Counted from the first letter of the stretch, positions 16,705 to 26,556 are shown. The stretch: DNA of 54,579 bases from Oscillospiraceae bacterium (GCA_019413245.1 DXNX01000001.1:1-54579); one strand, 5' to 3'. Made by a program: numbers and translations. Notes: generated by a model not told the origin, from the letters alone.

Positions 16705-17841
16705 TTACTTGCCGTACTGGTTGATCTTGTCCAGCTGCACATGGACGCAGTCCAGAGCGCTCTCGATAACCTTGTCCATATCGTAGTAACGATATTCACC
16801 CAGACGGCCGCCGAACACCACATGAGGCTCGGCATCGGCCATGGCCTTGTACCGGTCATACAGTGCGTTGTTCTGTTCGTCGTTGACCGGGTAGTACGGC
16901 TCATCGCCGGGTTTCCATTCGGCAGAATACTCACGGCTGATGACCGTCTTGGTGCCGGGCTCGGTGGAGCCGAACTCGAAGTGCTTGTGCTCGATGATGC
17001 GGGTGTAGGGGGTCTCGGCGTCGGTGTAGTTGATGACAGCGTTGCCCTGATAGTTGGGGCAGTTGAGGACCTCGGTCTCAAAACGGACGCTGCGGTACTG
17101 CAGGGCGCCCAGCGCATAGTCAAAGTAAGCATCGATGGGGCCGGTGTAGATGACACGGCCGGCCAGCGCATCCAGCTCGGCCTTGTCCTTCAGGTAATTG
17201 ACGCCCAGGCGGACCTCGATGCCATGGAGCATCTTTTCCACCATGGCGGTGTAGCCACCGTTGGGAATGCCCTGATACAGAGCGTTGAAATAGTTGTTGT
17301 CAAAGGTCAGGCGCACCGGCAGGCGCTTGATGATGAAGGCAGGCAGCTGGTCGCAGGGACGGCCCCACTGCTTTTCGGTGTATCCCTTGATGAGCTTTTC
17401 GTAGATGTCGGTGCCCACCAGGTTGATGGCCTGCTCTTCCAGGTTCTTGGGTTCCGCGGTAAAATGAGCGGCCCGCTGCTCCGCGATCTTGGTGGCAGCC
17501 TCGGCCGGAGTGACCACGCCCCACATCTTGTTGAAGGTGTTCATATTGAAGGGCATGTTGTACAGCTCGCCCTTGTAGTTGGCCACCGGAGAGTTGGTGT
17601 ACCGGTTGAACACCGCAAAATTGTTCACATAATCCCACACCTTTTTATTGTTGGTATGGAAGATATGGGCGCCATATTTGTGGACGTTGATGCCCTCGAT
17701 ATTTTCGGTGTAGATGTTGCCGGCAATGTGGTCGCGCTTATCGATCACAAGGCAGGTGCGGCCGGCCTTGGTGGCCTCATGGGCAAACACCGCACCGAAC
17801 AGACCGGCACCGACGATCAGATAATCATATTGTTTGGACAT
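16705..17841 (-). CDS. glf: UDP-galactopyranose mutase
   Basis: FAD enzyme converting UDP-galactopyranose to UDP-galactofuranose, the donor for galactofuranose in surface glycans. The 378-residue protein opens with the dinucleotide-binding motif YLIVGAGLFGAVFAHEA and contains YGAHIFHTNNKKVWDYV, TDIYEKLIKGYTEKQWG and the C-terminal GRLGEYRYYDMDKVI, all typical of the family. Its ATG shares one base with the stop of the upstream glycosyltransferase (TAATG). Its presence implies that the glycan made by this operon contains galactofuranose. Confidence 0.96.
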   Translation of the reverse strand: MSKQYDYLIVGAGLFGAVFAHEATKAGRTCLVIDKRDHIAGNIYTENIEGINVHKYGAHIFHTNNKKVWDYVNNFAVFNRYTNSPVANYKGELYNMPFNMNTFNKMWGVVTPAEAATKIAEQRAAHFTAEPKNLEEQAINLVGTDIYEKLIKGYTEKQWGRPCDQLPAFIIKRLPVRLTFDNNYFNALYQGIPNGGYTAMVEKMLHGIEVRLGVNYLKDKAELDALAGRVIYTGPIDAYFDYALGALQYRSVRFETEVLNCPNYQGNAVINYTDAETPYTRIIEHKHFEFGSTEPGTKTVISREYSAEWKPGDEPYYPVNDEQNNALYDRYKAMADAEPHVVFGGRLGEYRYYDMDKVIESALDCVHVQLDKINQYGK

Positions 17842-18809
17842 TATAGTACCTCCTCCTGATTGGAACCATTCAGTGCGGCGGCCTCACGCTTCCAGCGCTC
17901 AGCCTGCTGCAGCTTGAACTCAAAATCACGGGCGTCCTGCGCCAGCAGACTGGACAGGATCACACCCGAAATGAACAACAAAAGTGCCGCGACCATGCCG
18001 CAGGTGCAAACGATGAGGGTCGGGAAGCGGGGCACCAGACCGGTGCGCAGATATTCCGCCACCACCGGTACCATAAACCCGGCACTGACCAGAGCAAGAA
18101 GCACCGCCAGCGTGGTAAAGAACGCGAACGGGCGATAATTTTTATACAATCTGGCGATGGTCCGCAGCACCTTGGCGCCGTCGCTGTATGTGTTCAGCTT
18201 GGAAACGCTCCCCTGCGGGCGGTCCCGGTATTCGATGACCACATTCTCGATCTGCATCCGGCGTTCCACCGCATGGATGGACATTTCGGTTTCGATCTCA
18301 AACCCCCGGGACAAAACCGGATAGGTCTTGACGAACCGGAAGCTGAAAGCCCGGTAGCCGGTCATGATGTCCTGAATCTGGCTGCCGAACAGGCGGTTGA
18401 TGGAAAACCGCACCAGACTGTTGCCGAAATTATGGAAAGGACGCTTGTTCTCTGTAAAATAGGTACTGGAGAGTCGGTCTCCCACCACCATATCAGCGCC
18501 ACGCTCCAGCACAGGGTGCACCATATCAGGGGCCGCAGTGGCCGGATAGGTGTCGTCGCCGTCCACCAGCAGGTAACATTCGGCGTCGATTTCCCGGAAC
18601 ATCCGGCGCAGCACGTTGCCCTTGCCCTGCTGGTATTCATGGCGTACCACTGCACCGGCCGCTGCGGCCAGCTCGGCAGTGCGGTCGGTGGAGTTGTTGT
18701 CATAGACATAGATCGTCGCCCCCGGCAGCACGGCACGGTAGTCAGCCACCACCTTGGCAACGGTCTTTTCCTCGTTATAACAGGGGATCAGCACCGCGAT
18801 CTTATCCAT
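17841..18809 (-). CDS. Membrane glycosyltransferase family 2 (GtrB/DPM1-like)
   Basis: A 322-residue protein with an N-terminal GT2 domain (AVLIPCYNEEKTVAKVV, VYDNNSTDRTAE, catalytic-site LVDGDDTYPA) and two C-terminal transmembrane helices (about 230-255 and 265-290). This layout matches enzymes that load a sugar onto polyprenyl phosphate for transfer outside the cell. The start MDKIAVL at 18809 is preferred for its AAGGGG site; a GTG at 18830 overlapping the previous stop is the alternative. It sits within the glycan operon upstream of glf. Confidence 0.88.
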   Translation of the reverse strand: MDKIAVLIPCYNEEKTVAKVVADYRAVLPGATIYVYDNNSTDRTAELAAAAGAVVRHEYQQGKGNVLRRMFREIDAECYLLVDGDDTYPATAAPDMVHPVLERGADMVVGDRLSSTYFTENKRPFHNFGNSLVRFSINRLFGSQIQDIMTGYRAFSFRFVKTYPVLSRGFEIETEMSIHAVERRMQIENVVIEYRDRPQGSVSKLNTYSDGAKVLRTIARLYKNYRPFAFFTTLAVLLALVSAGFMVPVVAEYLRTGLVPRFPTLIVCTCGMVAALLLFISGVILSSLLAQDARDFEFKLQQAERWKREAAALNGSNQEEVL

Positions 18810-18826
18810 ACCCTTTGTCCCCTTTC

Positions 18827-19879
18827 TCACTGGGCGGCGAAACGGCGGATCTCATCCAGCCAGAAAGCAGCCGTCACCGGCCAGCTGTACTTTTGCAGAA
18901 TCTTCTGCGGCGGTTCCACCGGGCGGGCCATCAGCTCGTCCAGGTCCACATCATAATCGTACGGATCAAAATACCGCACGGTGTCGCCGTACAGTTCCGG
19001 CAGGCAGGAGGCATTGGAAACCGCCACCTGGGCACCCAGGCTGAGGGCTTCCAGCGGCGGAATACCGAACCCTTCAAACACCGCCGGATGCAGGAAAGCC
19101 CGGCAGTTCTGCATCAGGGCTTTGTTTTCCCCGTCCGAGACATATCCGGGATAATGCAGGTTCCCGGCACTGACTGCGTTTTCATCGTCCCCGAATGCTG
19201 CCAGGTCCTTGCCGCCGGCCACCACAAAGGTCTTGTCCGGGTTGCGGGCCGCCACTTCCCGGATCCACTTGTAATTCTTGTGTCCGGCCAGGCTGCCCAG
19301 AGCATAAAAGTACTCGCCCTTACGCACACCGGGCAGCTTATCGAACACCGATTCGTCCGGTTCCACCGGCTGCAGATGCTCCCAGCCGTTGTAGGTCAGG
19401 CCAATGCGGGCGGTGGGGATATGCAGGGTTTTGGCAATGAGCTGACGCTGGTTGTCGCTGACGGTATACACCCGCTGGGCAAAAGCCCGGATGCTCAGGC
19501 AATGCACCCAGAACTTGAACCGGAAAAAAGCCCGGTCGGTATTCATGACCAGAGGGCGGATGTCGTGCAGGACCACAGCGCTGGGACGGCCCATGAGCAT
19601 ATCACTGGCCAGGCCCAGGTAAAAAGCATCGTGTTTGCGCACATAATGAGGCAGTACAAACAGATTGTAGCTGTATTTCACTGCCTTGAGGGGCACGATC
19701 TGAATATTTTTCAGCGGCGGCAGATGCAACGGGCGGCCGTTATCCCGGTAGCACAGCCGCACATCCAGTCCCGTTCCGGTGAGCAGCTCATCCAGGCGTG
19801 TCACGACCTCATAGACATAGCGCGGAATGCCCGTGATAGGGTCACACAACACTGTGCCGTTGATCACGATGGGTCTCAA
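18827..19879 (-). CDS. Glycosyltransferase family 4
   Basis: A 350-residue GT-B fold glycosyltransferase. The C-terminal donor-binding half contains YALGSLAGHKNYKWI and the GT4 signature HPAVFEGFGIPPLEALSLG with the expected Glu pair. It starts with TTG, whose bases overlap the previous stop (TTGA), behind AGGAGGAAACAT; no better start is visible. It would add a sugar to the lipid-linked glycan in the cytoplasm. The sugar cannot be told from sequence. Confidence 0.9.
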   Translation of the reverse strand: MRPIVINGTVLCDPITGIPRYVYEVVTRLDELLTGTGLDVRLCYRDNGRPLHLPPLKNIQIVPLKAVKYSYNLFVLPHYVRKHDAFYLGLASDMLMGRPSAVVLHDIRPLVMNTDRAFFRFKFWVHCLSIRAFAQRVYTVSDNQRQLIAKTLHIPTARIGLTYNGWEHLQPVEPDESVFDKLPGVRKGEYFYALGSLAGHKNYKWIREVAARNPDKTFVVAGGKDLAAFGDDENAVSAGNLHYPGYVSDGENKALMQNCRAFLHPAVFEGFGIPPLEALSLGAQVAVSNASCLPELYGDTVRYFDPYDYDVDLDELMARPVEPPQKILQKYSWPVTAAFWLDEIRRFAAQ

Positions 19880-21030
19880 AATGTTTCCTCCTTCGGCAGA
19901 TGGGCGCAGTCGTGCAGTTCACGGCGCCAATCTTCTACGCGGCGGGCGCAGTACTCCCGCAGCTGCGCTTCAAAGCGCTCCTCACTGAAACGGAGGCTGT
20001 GAGCGCGGATCTCTTCTTTGGTACAGGCCACCCCTTCGGCCTCGAATTTTTCAATGCATTCGGCCAGGCTGTCCACCGTCTGTGCGTGGAACAGCAGACC
20101 GGTACGGCCGTCCACCACCGTTTCACAGGCGCCGCCGCGGCCGTAGGCCAGCACCGGGGTACCGGCACTCTGGGCTTCCACCGGGGTGATGCCGAAATCC
20201 TCTTCCCCGGGGAACAGAAATGCCTTGGCGCGCAGATAGTAGCTGCGGACTTCCTCATCCGAAAGGCCGCCGCCCTTGAATTCCACCGTGGGTCCGGCCA
20301 TGGAACGCAGGCGCTTTTCTTCGTCTCCGGTCCCGATGACCACCAGCCGACGGCCCAGTCTGGTGCAGGCTGCCACAGCCAGGTCCATGCGCTTGTACCA
20401 GGTAAAGCGGCCCACCACCAGGTAAAAGTCCTCTTTTTCCACAAAAGGACTCTGGTTGATGTGCACACAGGGATAGATCACGTCGCTGTCGCGGCGGTAA
20501 TATTTCTTGATGCGCTGGGCAATGTAGCAGGAATTGGCGATAAAATAATCTACCCGGTCGGCGGCACACTTGTCCCACTGACGCAGCTTGTGCATCTGGC
20601 TGGGCATCACAGCCCGCACCAGGGGATTGGCGTTATCCCGATAGGTATAGTAAAAATCCCACACATACCGGATAGGCGTATGGCAGTAGCAGATATGCAC
20701 CGCATCCGGCCGGGTGATGACCCCCTTGCTGCAGGACGAGGAGGAGGACAGCACCAGGTCGTATTCCGAAAGATCCAGCGCCTCAAAGGCACCGGGCATC
20801 AGCGGCAGCAGCTTTTTGTACAGCTTGGTGGCGAAAGGGATCTTCTGCACCCAGGTGGTACGGATGTCATAGTTCCGGAACCAGGAAGGCATCTTCTTTT
20901 TGTCGTACACAAGGGTATAGATGGGGGCGTCCGGGAACACATGGTGCATACAGTCCACCACGCGGTCGGCGCCCGCATACGACACCAGCCAGTCGTGCAC
21001 AATGGCGACCTTGAGCTTGTTGTTTTGCAT
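19876..21030 (-). CDS. Glycosyltransferase family 4 (WbaZ-like)
   Basis: A 384-residue GT4 enzyme. It begins KVAIVHDWLVSYAGADRVV, carries HICYCHTPIRYVWDFYY and the donor-site segment YYLRAKAFLFPGEEDFGITPVEAQSAG with the EX7E-type motif, resembling mannosyl/rhamnosyl transferases of the WbaZ group. AGGAGG precedes the start. It overlaps the next gene by four bases, so expression is coupled. Its position after the initiating sugar transferase suggests it adds the second sugar. Confidence 0.9.
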   Translation of the reverse strand: MQNNKLKVAIVHDWLVSYAGADRVVDCMHHVFPDAPIYTLVYDKKKMPSWFRNYDIRTTWVQKIPFATKLYKKLLPLMPGAFEALDLSEYDLVLSSSSSCSKGVITRPDAVHICYCHTPIRYVWDFYYTYRDNANPLVRAVMPSQMHKLRQWDKCAADRVDYFIANSCYIAQRIKKYYRRDSDVIYPCVHINQSPFVEKEDFYLVVGRFTWYKRMDLAVAACTRLGRRLVVIGTGDEEKRLRSMAGPTVEFKGGGLSDEEVRSYYLRAKAFLFPGEEDFGITPVEAQSAGTPVLAYGRGGACETVVDGRTGLLFHAQTVDSLAECIEKFEAEGVACTKEEIRAHSLRFSEERFEAQLREYCARRVEDWRRELHDCAHLPKEETF

Positions 21031-21066
21031 TAGCTGCCTCCTTATGGGTTTGACGAACCGGGCAGT

Positions 21067-22473
21067 TCAGACAAGTTTTTCGTCGTTGATCATCTTGCCG
21101 CCGAAAGCGGTACGGAAAATGATCTTGATATCCAAAGCCAGGGTCCAGTTTTCGATATACCAGATATCGTACCGGATGCGCTCGGCAATGTCGGTATCTC
21201 CGCGCAGACCGTTGACCTGGGCCCAGCCGGTCACGCCGGGGCGCACCTGCTGGCGGACCAGGTAGCGGGGGATCTCCTCCTTGAAGTGCTCCACATGGAA
21301 AGGCACTTCCGGCCGGGGGCCCACCAGGCTCATATCCCCTTTCAGCACGTTGAAGAACTGGGGCAGCTCGTCCAGGCTGAACTTGCGGATAAAGCTGCCG
21401 AACCGGGTCTTGCGCGGGTCGGAGTTGGTGCTCCATCCGGTCTTTTCATCCGTGTTCACACGCATGGACCGGAACTTGTACATCATGAATTCTTTTTTGT
21501 TCAGGCCAACCCGCTTCTGGCAGAAGATGACAGGGCCGGGGCTGGACAATTTGACGCCGATGGCCACCGCCAGCATAACGGGGCTGGTCAGGATAATCAG
21601 GAACAGACTGCCCACCACATCAAAGAACCGCTTGGCAAAGGCGTTGAGAATGTTGTCGAAGGGCGTCTGACGCACGTTGATCAGCTTACAGCTGCCCAGC
21701 ACGTCGATGGTGGGCCGGGCCGGCAGATAGTCATTGTAAAAAGGCAGCATGGTGATGCGCAGGCCCTGCTTGTCGCAGGCGGCCAGCGCATGAGGAATCA
21801 TCTGCATTTCCTCCGCGTCCAGCGCGATGACCACTTCCTCAATGCCCGGGTCGCTGAGGACCTCATCCAACTTGGCATACGGGCCTTTGTAGTCCGCTTT
21901 CAGGTCCGGATTGGGCGTATCGGACAGATAGCCGTCCACGCAGTAGCCATAATAAGGATTCTGTTCCAGGGACAGCAGATACTGGGCTGCCGCCTTGCCG
22001 CCGCCCACCAGCAGAACGTGGTGGAAGTCCAGTCCCTGGCGATGGCGCCAGCGGTCGTAGTAACGGCGGACCAGGCGCTTGATGACCAGGAAGCCGGTAC
22101 CGAACACATAGAACAGAATGACGACCAGACGGGAAAAGTTGACCACACGGAACTGATACAAAAGGGCTTCAAACCCCAGGATGCAGACCGCGTTGACCAG
22201 AAGGATCAGACGGCAGCGGCGCCAGAAGCCCCGCAGGCGGGAAGCATCATACAACCCGCACAGCCAGAACACCGCTACGGCCGCCACCGCATACACCGCA
22301 CCGGCAAAAACGGTCTCCTGGGCAATGTCCAGGGCAGGGCCGGCACCGCCGGGCTGAAAGTAGCGCAGATAATTGAACCGCAGATGATTGGCCAAAAGAT
22401 ACGCCGCAAACAGCAGCACCATGTCCAGCAGGCTGCTGAAACAGGCGCGGATGCGTTTGTTTTTTTCAAGCAT
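21067..22473 (-). CDS. Initiating polyprenyl-phosphate sugar-1-phosphate transferase (WbaP/WcaJ type)
   Basis: Starts glycan assembly by moving a sugar-1-phosphate from a UDP-sugar to undecaprenyl phosphate. The 468-residue protein has four N-terminal membrane helices (to about 130), a central nucleotide-binding-like domain (VLLVGGGKAAAQYLL) and the C-terminal bacterial sugar transferase domain: KRFFDVVGSLFLIILTSP, MYKFRSMRVNTD, FIRKFSLDELPQFFNVLKG, SLVGPRPEVP. Length fits the family. It is the first gene of the glycan operon, with promoter 22529-22557. Confidence 0.93.
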   Translation of the reverse strand: MLEKNKRIRACFSSLLDMVLLFAAYLLANHLRFNYLRYFQPGGAGPALDIAQETVFAGAVYAVAAVAVFWLCGLYDASRLRGFWRRCRLILLVNAVCILGFEALLYQFRVVNFSRLVVILFYVFGTGFLVIKRLVRRYYDRWRHRQGLDFHHVLLVGGGKAAAQYLLSLEQNPYYGYCVDGYLSDTPNPDLKADYKGPYAKLDEVLSDPGIEEVVIALDAEEMQMIPHALAACDKQGLRITMLPFYNDYLPARPTIDVLGSCKLINVRQTPFDNILNAFAKRFFDVVGSLFLIILTSPVMLAVAIGVKLSSPGPVIFCQKRVGLNKKEFMMYKFRSMRVNTDEKTGWSTNSDPRKTRFGSFIRKFSLDELPQFFNVLKGDMSLVGPRPEVPFHVEHFKEEIPRYLVRQQVRPGVTGWAQVNGLRGDTDIAERIRYDIWYIENWTLALDIKIIFRTAFGGKMINDEKLV

Positions 22474-22528
22474 ACCGGCGGCTCCTTTCGCGGCAAATTC
22501 GAAAATACGTGATAAATGGCATTACTAT

Positions 22529-22557
22529 AGAATACCACACTCCCGCCCAGGTTGCAA
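22529..22557 (-). promoter_or_regulatory. Promoter of the surface-glycan operon
   Basis: On the minus strand TTGCAA (22557-22552), 17-base spacer, TATTCT (22534-22529), about 55 bases before the sugar transferase start. It separates this operon from the membrane-protein gene upstream. Confidence 0.7.
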
Positions 22558-22585
22558 GGCAGCCCGCGGGGCAGGGCTGGGCAGG

Positions 22586-24658
22586 TCATTCAAAGAAGTA
22601 TTCCCAGTCAAAGTAGGTGGCTTCCACCATGGCACTGTTCACCGTGACATTGGCCGCATCCTGCGGCAGCGCTTCCAGGGTGATGACCCCCACCCCGTTG
22701 GAGATGGTCACAGGCACATTGTAGACGCTGCGGTCGGTGGGCAGGAAGAAGTTGCCCTGGTCCGGGTCCCGGTCCGCCGCCGTGCACAATTCGTTTTCGG
22801 TAACGGCGGTATAGAACAGGAAACTGTGCAGACCGCCCCGCAGGGCATATCCGCTGTCCACACCGAAGGTATAGTCCAGCGCCACATCCGCCACGCCGCA
22901 GAAGGTGGGGTCTTCTGCCGTGACGGTGATGGTCACGGTCTTGCCATCCTGGGCCACATCCACCGTACAGGGCTGAGCCAGGTCGTTGCAGACCCCTGTC
23001 TTTTCCCAGAACAGGTGCATGCCGCCGCTGTTGTAGGTGTTGGCCACCGGGCTCCACCAGCGGTACAGTTCCCGGTAGAACCACCAGTTGGCGTTGCGGC
23101 TCCAGCGTTCGGACAGGGCCACCTTGGCGCTGGGCGTAACTACACGGTCAAAGGTACCGGTCTGGAAGGTCGTCAGGTACGCCAGACGCTGCCGGTCCCC
23201 CATGGCGTGGATGATGTAGTCCACGCCGGTGGGCTGCAGCTGGCCGGTCATGGCTTCCAGCGCGCTGGAATAGGTACCGAAGAGGGTCTTTCCCTCATTC
23301 ATGGCCTTTTCAGTGGCCAGCTTGTCCGCTTGGTCCCCGAACCAGCCGCCCAGTTCAGGCACATAGGTCAGATCCCCGTGTCCGCCCAGGCGGCTCTGCA
23401 CCTGGTCGTTCATGCCCACAGCCAGCACCGCACAGGCGAACACAGCACAGACGATGCCTCCGGCCCGGGTCAGGACCCGGACAGGCTTCCGGGACCCGGC
23501 CGGCAGACGTGCCGCCGCCCAGAACAGGGCCCGCAGCACAAACAGCGGCAGCAAAATGGCCAGCAGCGCCTGCGCGCCGCCGGTGGGGCCGCCCTCCCGG
23601 GAGCCGGACAGGATACAGTACAGAAGATTCCACAAAGGCATGCCCAGGCACAGAGCGAACCCGGCCGCCGCCAGCACTGCCGAACGGGCGCTGCGGCAGC
23701 GGAAGATGCCCACCGCAAACAGAACGGCCAGAATCAGGCAGACCGCACCGGCTTTCTGCGGAATGTAGTCGGTCAGGTAGCACAGTTTGCCGTCCGCGGA
23801 GGTGCCGTAGTACCACCCCTGAAAGGAGCTGACGCCCCGGGTCTGCTGCAGCCAGGCGACAGGGTGCCCCCAGCTGATGAGCAGCACCGACACGCCCAGC
23901 CCCACACAGCTGATGAGAATGTACTGTCCCACCCGGACCAGGACCTTTTTCCAGGCGGTCCCGTACTGCCGCAGCAGAAACAGCCCGTACCCCAAGGCCA
24001 CGGAAATATACATGGCAGCGCCCATGTCATTGCTCCAGGGCACCAGGAAACCGGCCACCGCCGGCACGAGCACCCAAGGGGCGACGGCCCTGCCCCGCCG
24101 GGAGATGCGCTCCCGGTACGCCCAGAGCTGCAGCCCCAGCAGAATCACCAGAATGGTAAGAGTCAGGGCGGCGCCGCGCATCATGCGGGCGCTGTTGCCG
24201 TTGCGGGCCGCGTATTCGATGAGCGGACGCAGCTGCACCTGGAATGGTACCGCCACATCGTGGGCCACCAGCAGGAAGTAGGCGCTCAGAGCCGGGCAGG
24301 CAAACAAAGCCCGCTTACCCCGGCCCAGCACCACCAGACTGGCGGCCAGAATCAGCAGTTCAAAGTAAAACCAGGTGCAGAAGTTGGTGGCAAACACACT
24401 GCGGCCGAAGCTGTTGCCCAGAATCAGCAGCAGACTGCCCACACTGTACAGTTCCCCGGCCCCCAGATACACCGCGAAATCCTTGTAGGGGGCCTGTCCG
24501 GCCAGCAGGTGCCGCACCGGGTTGTAGTTCTGGAAATCGCCGTTCATGATCTCATAGCTGGCGTCAAAGTTGGCATCCAGACCATGGATCGCCGCCAGCC
24601 CTGCCAGAACTGCCACGACCAGCACCCAGGGAAGGACTCTTTTCAGGGTTTGTTTCAA
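22586..24658 (-). CDS. Large polytopic membrane protein with an extracytoplasmic C-terminal domain, unknown function
   Basis: A 690-residue protein. Residues 1-430 contain about ten to twelve hydrophobic helices, starting with LPWVLVVAVLAGLAAIHG and containing an early acidic loop DASYEIMNGDFQNYNP. Residues 430-690 form a soluble, beta-rich domain ending VEATYFDWEYFFE. The layout recalls GT-C membrane glycosyltransferases, where an acidic residue in the first outside loop is catalytic (here an Asp/Glu-rich loop at 28-45), but I see no decisive family motif. It follows the WYL regulator by 23 bases and precedes the glycan operon. A role in surface glycan work is inference only. Confidence 0.75.
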   Translation of the reverse strand: MKQTLKRVLPWVLVVAVLAGLAAIHGLDANFDASYEIMNGDFQNYNPVRHLLAGQAPYKDFAVYLGAGELYSVGSLLLILGNSFGRSVFATNFCTWFYFELLILAASLVVLGRGKRALFACPALSAYFLLVAHDVAVPFQVQLRPLIEYAARNGNSARMMRGAALTLTILVILLGLQLWAYRERISRRGRAVAPWVLVPAVAGFLVPWSNDMGAAMYISVALGYGLFLLRQYGTAWKKVLVRVGQYILISCVGLGVSVLLISWGHPVAWLQQTRGVSSFQGWYYGTSADGKLCYLTDYIPQKAGAVCLILAVLFAVGIFRCRSARSAVLAAAGFALCLGMPLWNLLYCILSGSREGGPTGGAQALLAILLPLFVLRALFWAAARLPAGSRKPVRVLTRAGGIVCAVFACAVLAVGMNDQVQSRLGGHGDLTYVPELGGWFGDQADKLATEKAMNEGKTLFGTYSSALEAMTGQLQPTGVDYIIHAMGDRQRLAYLTTFQTGTFDRVVTPSAKVALSERWSRNANWWFYRELYRWWSPVANTYNSGGMHLFWEKTGVCNDLAQPCTVDVAQDGKTVTITVTAEDPTFCGVADVALDYTFGVDSGYALRGGLHSFLFYTAVTENELCTAADRDPDQGNFFLPTDRSVYNVPVTISNGVGVITLEALPQDAANVTVNSAMVEATYFDWEYFFE

Positions 24659-24681
24659 GATTCAGGCTCTCCCTTCCCGCC

Positions 24682-25677
24682 TCAGCGGTAGATCGTTTGC
24701 AGGGTGTCCAGGGTCTTGCGCATCTCGGCGCGCACTTCGGCCGGGGTCAGGATCTCCACGCCGGTGCCGAACCCGGCCACCCAGCCGAAGAACTGCGGGC
24801 TGATCTGCACATCCACCGTGATGGTGAAATGCTCGCCGCCTGCACAGGGCACCAGGGTAGGACCGGTGCCGAACCGGTCGATCATAGCCCCGGCGAACCG
24901 GTTTTCGCACCGCAGGGTCACCTTTTTCAGCGGGCCGTTGAACATGCCGAACATCTGCTGGGTGTAGGCGTTCACATCAAAGGCCGCATATTCATCGGCG
25001 CCTTCCCGGGGGACATCGGGCAGAGGTTCCACCTTCTGCATCTTGTCCACCCGGTAGTGGCGCAGATGGCCCTCGGTATAGGCAATGAGATAATAGTTGC
25101 CGTTTTCCCACACCAGTGCCCAGGGGCTGACCCGATACAGCTGCCCGTTATGACGGGGTGTCATCTGCTTTTGCAGGTTCCAGTCGCAGTATTTGAACTG
25201 CACCTGCACCCCGGTGGTGATGGCCGTGTGCAAAGCATCCACACTGTACAGGATTTTTTCGTCCTGGCTCTTCACCCGGCCGGAAACCAGCACCGCGCGG
25301 TCCAGTTCCGCCTGGCGGTAGCGGGAGGTAAAGCGGCCCAGCTTTTCGATCAGCGTACGGCTCTTGCGGGCGGTGATGAACTTGCTGGCATACACAGCAT
25401 CCACCAGCAGCTTGAGTTCGGCGAACTCAAAGGGGGTATCGGTCATATAATACCCGCCGCCGCGGCCGCGCTGCTGCACGATCTCAAACGGGGCACCAGG
25501 GATGGCGTTGATGGTCTGGATGTCGTCATACACGCTCTTGCGCTCGGCATCCACACCGCGCTCCCGCAGCAGTTCCACCAGATGGGGCACACTCAGGGGA
25601 TGCTGCTCATCGGTCTCCCGGGAGAGGATCTCCAGCAGGGTCAACAGTTTCAGTTTTTGTCCTTCTTTGCGGGGCAT
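24682..25677 (-). CDS. WYL-domain transcriptional regulator
   Basis: A 331-residue DNA-binding protein. The N-terminal helix-turn-helix (about 8-65) reads LLTLLEILSRETDEQHPLSVPHLVELLRERGV, followed by a helical linker and a WYL domain (about 150-225) with the core SPWALVWENGNYYLIAYTEG. A C-terminal WCX-type extension follows. WYL proteins often sense nucleotides or small ligands. It lies 18 bases behind tyrA, so it is probably cotranscribed with the aromatic operon; whether it regulates that operon cannot be told. Confidence 0.9.
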   Translation of the reverse strand: MPRKEGQKLKLLTLLEILSRETDEQHPLSVPHLVELLRERGVDAERKSVYDDIQTINAIPGAPFEIVQQRGRGGGYYMTDTPFEFAELKLLVDAVYASKFITARKSRTLIEKLGRFTSRYRQAELDRAVLVSGRVKSQDEKILYSVDALHTAITTGVQVQFKYCDWNLQKQMTPRHNGQLYRVSPWALVWENGNYYLIAYTEGHLRHYRVDKMQKVEPLPDVPREGADEYAAFDVNAYTQQMFGMFNGPLKKVTLRCENRFAGAMIDRFGTGPTLVPCAGGEHFTITVDVQISPQFFGWVAGFGTGVEILTPAEVRAEMRKTLDTLQTIYR

Positions 25678-25695
25678 AGCGGTCTCCTCCTCGCG

Positions 25696-26547
25696 TTATT
25701 TTTTGTCGAAGGCTTCCCGGCGTTGGGTGGAAAGGCGGAACATTTCTTCCAGCCCTTCCCTGTCCCCGGCTGCCAGACGGTCACGCAGCCGTTCCAGCGC
25801 CGCCGAGAACATATCGATCTCGCCGATCAGGTTATCCTTGTTCCACAAAAACAGTTCTGCCCACATCTTGTCGTTGATGCGTGCGATCCGTGTCAGGTCC
25901 CGGAACGAGTCGCCGGTGTAGCAGGCCAGTTCGGTGTTGTCGGACGCGCACATCAGGCAGACGGCGATGGCATGGCACAGCTGGCTCACATAGCCGATCA
26001 TGCGGTCATGTTCCGCGGGGGTCAGGGTGGTGATGCGGGCAAAGCCCAGCACCCTGGCCAGCTCGGTACACCATGCGATGGCTTCAGGGGTATTTTTATC
26101 GGTGGGGGTGATGATGAAGTTGGCGGGGGCAAAATCCACCTCGGCACTATGGGTGATGCCGCTGGTCTCCCGCCCGGCCATGGGATGGCTGGCAATGAAT
26201 TCCACGCCTTCGGGCATCATGGCCTGCACCGGTCCCACCACGCCGCGCTTGACGCCGGACACATCGGTGACCAGGGTGCCGGGGCGCAGCAGATGGCCGT
26301 ATTCCTGCACCCAGTCCAGGAATGCGGTGGGATACAGGCCGAAAATGACCCGGTCCGCCCCGGTGACCAGCGCTTCAAAATCGTGGTCGGCACCGGCGCA
26401 GATATATTCCTTTTCCAGGGCCCAGGCCACAGCGGCGGGGTCCTTGTCGATACCGGTGACCCGGTATCCCTTGCCCGAGAGCACCTGGGCGTATTTGCCG
26501 CCCAGCAGTCCCAGGCCGACGATGAGATAGGTATGGCTGTGTTCCAT
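25696..26547 (-). CDS. tyrA: Prephenate dehydrogenase
   Basis: Oxidises prephenate to 4-hydroxyphenylpyruvate in tyrosine synthesis, using NAD(P)+. The 283-residue protein opens with the dinucleotide motif YLIVGLGLLGGKYAQ, and contains FIASHPMAGRETSGI (substrate-binding His), then a helical dimerisation domain. There is no C-terminal ACT domain, so tyrosine feedback through ACT is absent. It is nine bases downstream of aroA. Confidence 0.93.
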   Translation of the reverse strand: MEHSHTYLIVGLGLLGGKYAQVLSGKGYRVTGIDKDPAAVAWALEKEYICAGADHDFEALVTGADRVIFGLYPTAFLDWVQEYGHLLRPGTLVTDVSGVKRGVVGPVQAMMPEGVEFIASHPMAGRETSGITHSAEVDFAPANFIITPTDKNTPEAIAWCTELARVLGFARITTLTPAEHDRMIGYVSQLCHAIAVCLMCASDNTELACYTGDSFRDLTRIARINDKMWAELFLWNKDNLIGEIDMFSAALERLRDRLAAGDREGLEEMFRLSTQRREAFDKK

Positions 26548-26556
26548 GGAAATTTC

